In this document: one piece after another, positions 57,196-64,000 of the stretch
Layout: each line of letters opens with the position of its first letter
Numbering within the stretch: the stretch's first letter is position 1
Source of the DNA: Cytophagales bacterium Alg240-R148
GTDB lineage: Bacteria > Bacteroidota > Bacteroidia > Cytophagales > Cyclobacteriaceae
Assembly (NCBI GenBank): GCA_900537185.1
Contig: LS999826.1
Span: 1,444,379 to 1,508,378, forward strand
Direction of reading: 5' to 3'
DNA: 64,000 bases
Translations under genes and position numbers: made by a program
The notes under the pieces: generated by a model
Databases searched by the model: none
Told to the model about the DNA's origin: nothing
The model's input: only the letters and a program-made list of their open reading frames with translations

Positions 57196-57369
57196 ATGAA
57201 AAAGTTATTTTTCCTCACACTCGTTTCTTTATGTTTATTTTCAGCTTCTTGTAGCAATTACGATGAAGAAAGTGTTTTCAGTGACAAATTAGATGGACAA
57301 TCTACTGCTGCCGATACAGGTGAGCAAGAAGATGATGATATGGTTATTGAACCACCAAGTTTGGATTAA
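57196..57369 (+). CDS. Small lipoprotein
   Basis: 57 residues, below usual length cut-offs. Lipobox FSASC (Cys18), then a mostly acidic, disordered tail ending EPPSLD. It is followed by a terminator-like hairpin and then by the TPR sensor-like gene, a pairing that suggests joint action. Support: good ATG, complete lipobox, sensible codon use, own terminator. Confidence 0.7.
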   Translation: MKKLFFLTLVSLCLFSASCSNYDEESVFSDKLDGQSTAADTGEQEDDDMVIEPPSLD

Positions 57370-57397
57370 ATTGTAATAAAGTAATTTTAAATAAAAT

Positions 57398-57423
57398 AAA
57401 AAGTGTACAGTAGTGCACTTTTT
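57398..57423 (+). terminator. Hairpin terminator after the small lipoprotein gene
   Basis: AAAAAGTGTAC (57398-57408), loop AGTA, GTGCACTTTTT (57413-57423), with one G-T pair; ends in Ts. Confidence 0.75.
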
Positions 57424-57476
57424 ATAACTTAATATTTATATTGCAACATGGTTTAATAAAATTGTGTGTGTAATTT

Positions 57477-58709
57477 ATGCTGCTCCAGATATTGTTATTT
57501 TTTTTATTGCCTTTTCAAGAACAACCTTCCTTTGAAAACCTTTATTCAAAAGCTAAATCTCATAAAAGTGATCAACAAGCAATTGAAATAACAAATTTGG
57601 CTATTGCTGAAGCTAAAAGTAACTATGACCTTGCAAACAGCTTTTATTTAAAAGCATTTCATTTTTCAAATTTAAGAAAATATGATAGTTCAATGGTGAG
57701 CTACTATCGAGCCATTAGTTTGTATTCTAAAATTGAAGATCAAAAACATTTAAGCGATTGCTATAATAACTTGGGTATTATATTAAAAATAGGAGGGTTT
57801 TATAGTGAGGGTGTGAAAATGTTAAAAAAATCACTTTCATATAAACTAAAACATGAAAATGGAACTATTAAACACGGACATGTTCTTTTTCAAATAGCTA
57901 GACAGTTTAGAGAACTTGATATGATTGACAGTGCTTATTTATACTACGATAAATCTATCGAAATCTTTTCAAGTAACAATGATTTTGGAAAAGTTGCAGC
58001 AGCACAGTTGGATATTGGAATTATTTATGCTCAAAAATTGGATGATTATTACGAAGCCCGCAAATACTACAATTATGCTCTAGGCAACTACACTACCAAT
58101 ACAAAAAAAGCCAATTGTTTGAATAATATCGCTTCCTCGTATGATTTGGAATCAAAATATGACACTGCCATAGTGGTTTTTAAACAAGCGCTTAAACATT
58201 ATTCCGAAAGCAATAAAAGTGATTTAAGAACGGCCAATTGCCTCTTAAATATAGGAAGGGTGTATGGAAAGTTAAATCAATTTGATAGTGCCAATTTTTA
58301 TTTTTGTAAAGCCAGACAGTTTAATGTAGAGTTGGATAAAGAATCATTAATAGAATTGATAGAAATTTATAAAACTGCGGAAATTGAGTCTGAAGTCAAA
58401 AAAGGTTATGCAGAATTATTTGTTATTACCAAAAACGAAAGCATTCGAAGCAAATTCATTGAAAAAGAAAATTTAAAACTACAGTTTCAAATGGCCTTTC
58501 AGAAAATACAAACTGAAAAGGAACAAGAGAAACATGCCGAAGAGAGGGTCCAACTAATTGTTTTTTCGTTGATTGCCATTTTTTTAATGATTTTGGGCAT
58601 TGTGGTGTATTTGATGTTCATGAAAATGCAGCGCCGTAAAATTAAAGATGAAATTTTGGCAGACACTCGGGCGTTGGAATCTCAAGTGGCACACATTCTG
58701 GGAGAGTAG
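57477..58709 (+). CDS. TPR protein with membrane helix and short coiled tail; no output domain
   Basis: 410 residues. Signal sequence (about 1-14), about seven TPR repeats (20-305, e.g. ALKHYSES), coiled coil (about 325-355), one membrane helix (about 358-380) and a 30-residue cytoplasmic tail with QMRRKI-like helix ending SQVAHILGE. This is the layout of TPR-type sensor kinases or LuxR-like regulators of Bacteroidota, but the kinase or HTH part is absent and the gene simply stops. It may signal through a partner or be a truncated sensor. Confidence 0.82.
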   Translation: MLLQILLFFLLPFQEQPSFENLYSKAKSHKSDQQAIEITNLAIAEAKSNYDLANSFYLKAFHFSNLRKYDSSMVSYYRAISLYSKIEDQKHLSDCYNNLGIILKIGGFYSEGVKMLKKSLSYKLKHENGTIKHGHVLFQIARQFRELDMIDSAYLYYDKSIEIFSSNNDFGKVAAAQLDIGIIYAQKLDDYYEARKYYNYALGNYTTNTKKANCLNNIASSYDLESKYDTAIVVFKQALKHYSESNKSDLRTANCLLNIGRVYGKLNQFDSANFYFCKARQFNVELDKESLIELIEIYKTAEIESEVKKGYAELFVITKNESIRSKFIEKENLKLQFQMAFQKIQTEKEQEKHAEERVQLIVFSLIAIFLMILGIVVYLMFMKMQRRKIKDEILADTRALESQVAHILGE

Positions 58710-58785
58710 ATTTTTTTGGATCTTTTAAGTAGCTTGGTCCTACAAGATTATTTGGTTACAATCCAGCGGTTATCATCCTAAATAG

Positions 58786-58803
58786 TATATTTGTGCACAA
58801 ATA
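58786..58803 (+). promoter_or_regulatory. -7 element overlapped by a 16-bp palindrome
   Basis: TATATTTG (58786-58793) fits TAnnTTTG exactly; the perfect palindrome TATTTGTGCACAAATA (58788-58803) covers it. The ATG of the next gene is 30 bases from the -7 element start region. Confidence 0.6.
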
Positions 58804-58822
58804 AAATTAACCCAGCGTTATA

Positions 58823-59806
58823 ATGCCAATCTATGTTCAAAAAGTAGTACCATTTTTTTTCCTACTATTTATTCTATTAAATACACCTAGTGCTTCTGCT
58901 CAAAATGAGAAAATGGAGGAGTTTGCACAAAGATTACTTAATTCAATTTCTGCAAAAGACACTGCCCAGTATTTGTCTATGCAAACGCCAAAAGAAGTAA
59001 TGGTAGCAAAAATTAGAGAGACCTTTGCTTCGCGTTATACGGCCAAACAATTGGACTCGTTATTGGCTGTCATGTCGGATAAAATGAACCAGCAGTTCAA
59101 AATGTTGTACATGGCTCAGTTTAATCAAGCAACTTCTAAAGTTGAAGAATTGGACATTGATTTTTCCCAACTAAAATTTGATGTGTTAAGCTTAGAAGGA
59201 CATGTTGAAAAAAGTGGGTTTGCATTGCATGCCCATATAAAAGACGGTCTAGAGCTGCATGTTATGGTTTTGGTTGCGCAACACCGAGGTGAATATTATA
59301 TGGCCGACCCACGTGTGTTTTTGTCAGAAAAGAATATGTTTTCGGAACTTGAATTTGAGATGGGCCTTGTATTTACTTCGGATGAAGAAGGATTTTTGCA
59401 ATTATCCAATCGGATTGAGTTGCCTTTCGAGGTTTCTGATGAGCGTTTGACAGCATGTGCTTTGCAGCATTTTAACATTTTGAAACCCGAAGTGGAAGGA
59501 ACTGAATTTCATGGTAAATGGGATTACAGCTGTTTTATTTCTGATTATGTAGGTGCCGGGGAATTTTCGTTTGAATACGAGGTTCAGGTAAAAGACCGCG
59601 TAATTAAATATAGATTTTTTAATTTCCAACATGAGAAAGGAGAATCAGAATTCAATTCTTTGGGCCCTGTTAAATCAAAATGGGACGATCAGATAGCCGA
59701 AGTGTTTAAGGAAGAAGAATTCAGAGACCTTAAAAGTAGTATGTTAAGCAACGTGGTCTACCTTGTCAAAAAAATGAGAGAGGGTGTCCTATTATGCTCA
59801 GAATAA
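58823..59806 (+). CDS. Secreted protein of unknown function
   Basis: 327 residues with a signal peptide (about 1-26, ending ASAQ). An N-terminal helical segment resembling small hydrolase-like DUF regions is followed by a strand-rich part. No family recognised. Probably under the palindrome-containing promoter just upstream. Confidence 0.7.
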   Translation: MPIYVQKVVPFFFLLFILLNTPSASAQNEKMEEFAQRLLNSISAKDTAQYLSMQTPKEVMVAKIRETFASRYTAKQLDSLLAVMSDKMNQQFKMLYMAQFNQATSKVEELDIDFSQLKFDVLSLEGHVEKSGFALHAHIKDGLELHVMVLVAQHRGEYYMADPRVFLSEKNMFSELEFEMGLVFTSDEEGFLQLSNRIELPFEVSDERLTACALQHFNILKPEVEGTEFHGKWDYSCFISDYVGAGEFSFEYEVQVKDRVIKYRFFNFQHEKGESEFNSLGPVKSKWDDQIAEVFKEEEFRDLKSSMLSNVVYLVKKMREGVLLCSE

Positions 59807-59918
59807 GCGAAAAAAATCCAATTGGCATTGTTGATGATTTAAAACTCTAAATTTATATTGTTCTTTGCGGATTATTCTAGGCAGTATATTGTCTTTCCGC
59901 AGCATAATTTTTTACAAC

Positions 59919-60662
59919 ATGAGATACTATATTTTACTAACAGTTTTGCTATTTACAACCGGATGCAAAGCACCAATAGAAAATCATAAGTTTAAGATGT
60001 TAGAGGGCGAACTCAACCCAACTCAAATTGAGGCGCTTTGCTTGTTGCAAGAAGCATTCGAAGGCTTTTTAGAAGAAACGTATGAGTCCAACGGCCCACA
60101 AATGCCAATGTATCAGTTTTTAGACCAAGTAACATCGGATGCATTAAATGGCTCATTTAAAAACGATAAAAGCATCGAGGCCCTAACAAAAATGGAAGCT
60201 TCAGGCTTGAGAAAAGAAGTGTATTTATATGCAAACGAGGCATATGAGTCCAAATATGCAGCGTATTTTCAAAACAAAAAGGAGGAATTGGAAAAATTGA
60301 ATGTGGTGGCGGCTGATACTGGGGAAATACAAAATGTTGTGGAGGATTTAATTGAAGTTCCAACGAGCTATCCAAGTACCGTGGCCGAATATGAATCTGC
60401 TCAATCCAACAAAGGGTTTTTGGCATTCAACAACCAGGGCGCTTATTTGTATGCCTTGGACCAATGGGGGACAACAGAACCGAGCACAGCTGAATATGTA
60501 GAAACAAGAATTATGGCAGGAGAATTAAGCCTTCATTTAATAAGATCAGGTATTTTAAGCAAGGCACACCTGCCAGATGATAACCCTGAATTGACCAATT
60601 TGATTGTTTTGATGGATGTTTATTACCCTATTTTACTGTTTCAAACAAATGGAAGGGATTAA
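59919..60662 (+). CDS. Lipoprotein of unknown function
   Basis: 247 residues from ATG 59919, which gives a lipobox FTTGC (Cys16); the in-frame TTG 54 bases upstream gives an unlikely N-terminus. Helical, with ALCLLQEAFEGFLEE; no family recognised. The last bases overlap the Crp/Fnr gene (TAATG), so they are cotranslated. Confidence 0.7.
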   Translation: MRYYILLTVLLFTTGCKAPIENHKFKMLEGELNPTQIEALCLLQEAFEGFLEETYESNGPQMPMYQFLDQVTSDALNGSFKNDKSIEALTKMEASGLRKEVYLYANEAYESKYAAYFQNKKEELEKLNVVAADTGEIQNVVEDLIEVPTSYPSTVAEYESAQSNKGFLAFNNQGAYLYALDQWGTTEPSTAEYVETRIMAGELSLHLIRSGILSKAHLPDDNPELTNLIVLMDVYYPILLFQTNGRD

Positions 60663-61231
60663 TGGATACTTTTTTAAATTTTATTAGGTACTATGTTCCG
60701 TTAAGTGAACCTGCCGAGATGGCCCTTCGTGAAGTGGCTAAAACTGAGTTGATTAAAAAAGGTGCTCGGGTATTGGATAAAGGTGCCATTTGCAAGAGGC
60801 AGAATTTTGTGATTTCTGGAACCTTGCGCACTTACTTCTATCAAAAAGACAAAGACATTACCTACTGGATTTACCCAGAGAATGGGATCTTTACAGTGTG
60901 GCACAGCTATTGGCATCAAAAACCTTCTGCTGAGTTTGCCGAAGCTACTGAAGATTGTGAACTCATTTCAATTCACTATGATCAATGGCAAAAACTTTTT
61001 GACCAATTTCCAGAATTAGAGCGGTTTGGGCGTTTGTATGCCCAAGAACAATTGGCATTGGTGGATGAATATTACAGAGGGTATTACTTTTTAACAGCCC
61101 AAGAAAAATACGATTTGTTGTTGTCTTTTTTTCCTTCAGTAGTAAACCGAGCCAATTTAGGGCACATTGCCTCTATGTTGGGCATCTCACAAGAGACTTT
61201 GAGCAGAATCAGAGCAAAAGGAGGAAAGTAG
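60662..61231 (+). CDS. Crp/Fnr-family transcriptional regulator
   Basis: 189 residues. An effector-binding cyclic-nucleotide-type domain (about 10-125, with FVISGTLRTYF) is linked to an HTH (about 160-185, NLGHIASMLGISQETLSRIR). No conserved Cys for an Fe-S cluster, so not a canonical Fnr. It overlaps the lipoprotein gene and may regulate it or nearby envelope genes. Convergent with the YceI gene. Confidence 0.92.
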   Translation: MDTFLNFIRYYVPLSEPAEMALREVAKTELIKKGARVLDKGAICKRQNFVISGTLRTYFYQKDKDITYWIYPENGIFTVWHSYWHQKPSAEFAEATEDCELISIHYDQWQKLFDQFPELERFGRLYAQEQLALVDEYYRGYYFLTAQEKYDLLLSFFPSVVNRANLGHIASMLGISQETLSRIRAKGGK

Positions 61232-61237
61232 CAGCAG

Positions 61238-61813
61238 CTATTCCTCCAGTTGTACAGTTAATAGTATATTTACTTCATCGCTGATGCCTTGTGCCAGCAG
61301 GCTGCCGCTATCCACACCATAGTCTTGTCGGTCGATAGTGAATTGTGCCGTAAGTAACGAGCCCTTTTTTGAAAATGGAACTTCAATGGTTTTGCTACTC
61401 TTTTTTATTGTTAATATACCTATTGCTACCCATTGCCCATTTTTATTCTTAATGCTGCTCGATTCAAAACTCATTTTGGGGTAGTGCGCCATGTTAAAGA
61501 AGTCTTCATTCATCAAATGCTCGTCTCGTTTTTTATTGCCTGTTCTTATGGCTTTAATATCCAAATAAGCTTTAACAAAACTCGAAGGTAAATCATTCTG
61601 ATCTAACTTAATACTGCCATACATGCCACGGATGTTGCCTTCTACTTGCATTCCTAGGTTGGTCACTGTAAATTTTGCTTGTGACTTGGAACGGTTGATG
61701 GCTTTTTGTGCTTTTGATACATGCGCGAAGCCAATGATAATAAAAGTCAGAATTAAGGAGTAGCGGCGCATCTTATGAGGGTGTTTTGATTTTTTTAATT
61801 TTATGTTGGACAT
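61238..61813 (-). CDS. YceI-family secreted lipid-binding protein
   Basis: 191 residues if it starts at 61813; an internal ATG at 61771 leaves a cleaner signal peptide (RRYSLILTFIIIGFAHVSKAQ). Lipocalin-like barrel with AKFTVTNLGMQVEGNIRG, KSKTIEVPF-like and FTIDRQDYGVDSG, typical of YceI proteins that bind isoprenoid lipids. It follows the redoxin-cytochrome gene by 12 bases and probably shares its operon, which hints at a quinone or electron-transport role. Confidence 0.9.
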   Translation of the reverse strand: MSNIKLKKSKHPHKMRRYSLILTFIIIGFAHVSKAQKAINRSKSQAKFTVTNLGMQVEGNIRGMYGSIKLDQNDLPSSFVKAYLDIKAIRTGNKKRDEHLMNEDFFNMAHYPKMSFESSSIKNKNGQWVAIGILTIKKSSKTIEVPFSKKGSLLTAQFTIDRQDYGVDSGSLLAQGISDEVNILLTVQLEE

Positions 61814-61825
61814 GTGTAGATTGTA

Positions 61826-64000
61826 TTAATTGAGTGTTTTCTTTTGAATGCGCCCTTCACTGGCCAAAGTTTGGTTGATATCTGCATCGTCTGGGAAATA
61901 GTTCAACCCTCGTTTCAGGATACTTTCTGCCTTTGAGTCCTGTCTTAAACTATAATAGTATTTACCGAGCTCGTTGTACAACCTGGCAAATTTGTTTTCT
62001 TTTTTAATGTTTTCTTGATAGTCTATGGTAGCTTCTAAAATCTCAGCGCCTTGTTTGGCGTAAGAAGGTTCTCCAGAGTCTAACATTAATTGGGCCAATG
62101 CAAAACTTGCATTCCAGTTGCTGGGGTCCTTTTCCAGAACTTTACTTAGAATGTTGGCCGCTTGGATGCCGTCCGTATATAAGCGGTTTTCATCAAAACT
62201 GAAATAGGCATCAAAATACAACAGCTGGGCGTAGTTGGTCATAAAATTAGCCTTGTGTTTGTTTTTGGTTTTGTCTTTCTCAAACATTTTCAATACATCA
62301 GCAGATAAATAAGATTCAACTGTTCCAAGCAGTAGTTTTTGTCCTTTAGTGCTATAAAGGTCTGTTTTTTTGAATTGTTCATAAATGGAAGTGAGGTTGT
62401 TTTTGTTTACATCGATCCGTTCATCGGCGTTGTAGGTGTGTTCAAATCCTGCAAAAGCGGCACCGACCATTTTGCCGTAATCATTGAAGTTTAAAGGAAC
62501 ATAGGTCATGTAAAACTCCAGCATCTCATCGGTTGATCCCCATCCCCAAAACATGTCTTGTGCAGGGTAAAATGGATTGTCGTGGTTGTCGTCAGAATTG
62601 TCGTATACAAAGGTGCCTTCGATGATGCTGCCTTTTTTGACTACAAGTGGTGCCCGGAGAGAATATACGCCTTGCCAGCGCAAATCCCAATCGACAATAT
62701 GCAACAAGGGCACTCGGTTGCCATCGGGCTCTATGAGTTCCAGTTTTGCCTCCTTACCGATGTAGTGCATGTGTGGTATAAAATCGATTAGTTTAATGTC
62801 GGTAGGTACGTAGGTCCAAATGGTTTTGGTATAATTGCTATCTCCAGCCTTTATGTGCACTTGTTGGCTTCCGGTTATACAAGAGGAAGCAAATTCCGAT
62901 ACTTCTTTTTCATCAGCGAAATACAATGCCACTTTGCTTTTATCTGTAGTTGCTTTGCCATTTAAGTGGTAGTGGTTTTCGATGGCCACTTGCGCATCGG
63001 CTTCGATGTAAAACCCAATGTTATCCGGATAAAAGCGGGCATCCACTCCAGGTGCCCAACCACCAATGCTTATGGCACTGCCAAACTCCATGGTTCCACC
63101 TTTTTCGAAAGCGTCATAACCCGGCAAAGGATCGGACTGGTCCAATTGATCCAAAGTGCCAGTATAATCGACAAATAACGTAGAATGGTGTACCACCGAA
63201 TTATCCCCCGCTTTAAACTCATAACCTTTGAGAATTTTACCTTTTGGCACCACGCCGTTCAATACAAAAACACGGTATTGGTCGTCGCCTTTGGCTGGCA
63301 ATTTATATGCTTCCATTTCTAGTACCATATCGGGCTTACCCATTTGCCATGTTTGTTTGGGTGCTTCATATGCGGGTAACAAATCTTCTTTTTTGCCTTC
63401 AGGCGTACCCTGTGCTACCCAGTCTTGGATCAATTTAATTTGATGGTCGCTCAAATAATGTTCGTTGCTGAACTTTCCAAAACCTGGCTGGGCTTTCCAA
63501 ATGGGCATGATTCGACTTTCTGTTACATATTGTATCATTTGCCCCCTCCTAGCGGCATCCTCGTAATTGCGCAATGGGAAGGGGCCTATAGCCTCGGGTA
63601 CATGGCAAGATTTACAATTGGCCCGCAATATAGGGTCTATGTGTTGGTTGAACTCTACCTTTTTTAACTCGTTTTCCCAAGGTTCAAATACACAACCCAC
63701 TGCTTTTTTATGCTGATAGGGCAATGACTGGCCTTTGGCTACCGCAGTGATGGCTTTTTGCAAGTCGGCACTTCTTTCTGTGTTATTGTATTTGCCTACA
63801 GCGGCATATTGGTCGTTGATTCTACCATAGTAGACCAATTTATCGTTGATGTCTAAAACAAAACTTTCTGGGTAAACTGAAGGAGACAAACGCTGCGCCA
63901 AATCACCATTTCCATCGTATAAAACAGGGAACTGTATGTCAAACTCTGATACGAAAGATTGTGCTTCGGCCAATTTGCCATGTGGAGCTGAAATTACTCC
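61826..64000 (-). CDS. Redoxin-cytochrome c-copper monooxygenase-like-TPR fusion protein (start outside window)
   Basis: At least 724 residues; the frame is open to the right edge, so the start and the catalytic CxxC of the redoxin are missing. Domains in order: C-terminal part of a thioredoxin/AhpC-TSA domain (visible 1-75), a monoheme cytochrome c (heme motif CKSCH, near 120-124), a copper type II ascorbate-dependent monooxygenase-like region (about 210-500: HHSTLFVD, ENHYHLNG, PHMHYIG as copper ligands) and TPR-like repeats (about 570-710). Probably secreted. Such redoxin/c-type/PHM-like chains occur in Planctomycetes and Bacteroidota; their reaction is not known. Upstream of the YceI gene in the same direction. 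Confidence 0.88.
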   Translation of the reverse strand, partial: GVISAPHGKLAEAQSFVSEFDIQFPVLYDGNGDLAQRLSPSVYPESFVLDINDKLVYYGRINDQYAAVGKYNNTERSADLQKAITAVAKGQSLPYQHKKAVGCVFEPWENELKKVEFNQHIDPILRANCKSCHVPEAIGPFPLRNYEDAARRGQMIQYVTESRIMPIWKAQPGFGKFSNEHYLSDHQIKLIQDWVAQGTPEGKKEDLLPAYEAPKQTWQMGKPDMVLEMEAYKLPAKGDDQYRVFVLNGVVPKGKILKGYEFKAGDNSVVHHSTLFVDYTGTLDQLDQSDPLPGYDAFEKGGTMEFGSAISIGGWAPGVDARFYPDNIGFYIEADAQVAIENHYHLNGKATTDKSKVALYFADEKEVSEFASSCITGSQQVHIKAGDSNYTKTIWTYVPTDIKLIDFIPHMHYIGKEAKLELIEPDGNRVPLLHIVDWDLRWQGVYSLRAPLVVKKGSIIEGTFVYDNSDDNHDNPFYPAQDMFWGWGSTDEMLEFYMTYVPLNFNDYGKMVGAAFAGFEHTYNADERIDVNKNNLTSIYEQFKKTDLYSTKGQKLLLGTVESYLSADVLKMFEKDKTKNKHKANFMTNYAQLLYFDAYFSFDENRLYTDGIQAANILSKVLEKDPSNWNASFALAQLMLDSGEPSYAKQGAEILEATIDYQENIKKENKFARLYNELGKYYYSLRQDSKAESILKRGLNYFPDDADINQTLASEGRIQKKTLN

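Overview
The window is a stretch of a Bacteroidota chromosome. Family-level clues are a PorP/SprF type IX secretion protein, an IspG with the large central insertion, a LeuRS with an extra insertion, a methionine synthase split over two genes, TAnnTTTG-type -7 promoter elements, few Shine-Dalgarno sequences and many Sec-secreted or lipoprotein products. The DNA is moderately AT-rich. I cannot name a genus. No rRNA, tRNA, CRISPR array, transposase, integrase or phage gene was seen; the gene order looks like ordinary chromosome, with a more accessory-looking tract from about 48 to 61 kb.

Layout. 0-4 kb: the 3' part of ferrous-iron transporter feoB, then a PorP/SprF porin-like protein fused to two SPOR domains. 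4-9.3 kb: a methionine operon headed by a SAM-I (S-box) riboswitch: metH homocysteine half, a QueF-family T-fold protein that lacks the catalytic cysteine, metH folate/B12/activation half, and metF, closed by a strong terminator. 9.3-24.4 kb: a DUF4097-like secreted protein, a thioredoxin-like protein, ispG, small conserved proteins, leuS, a short ssb, a 7TM-DISM histidine kinase, a cutC-cysH-epimerase operon and a Kir-type potassium channel. 24.5-26.8 kb: groES-groEL.

26.8-48.8 kb: mainly secreted or membrane enzymes (M1 peptidase, DmpA-type P1 peptidase, DUF418 protein, 1051-residue beta-propeller protein, alpha/beta hydrolases, CPBP protease, metallophosphoesterase). Three regulatory modules are visible: ArsR plus AHSA1 protein with tandem operators, PadR plus an FtsX-type permease with a candidate operator, and a Crp/Fnr regulator overlapping a lipoprotein gene further right.

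48.9-64 kb: a two-gene unit of a 68-residue protein and a tyrosinase carrying seven 56-residue FG-GAP/VCBS-like repeats; a retropepsin-PDZ protein; a helical protein preceded by a perfect 15-bp inverted repeat; several unrecognised secreted proteins; a 57-residue lipoprotein beside a TPR sensor-like protein without an output domain; and, running off the right edge, a redoxin/cytochrome c/copper monooxygenase/TPR fusion.

The best candidates for something undescribed are the cysteine-less QueF-like protein inside the SAM-controlled methionine operon, the tyrosinase-repeat pair with its small partner, the esterase-TPR protein whose nucleophile serine is replaced by glutamate, and the hairpin-headed helical protein at 53.5-54.2 kb.
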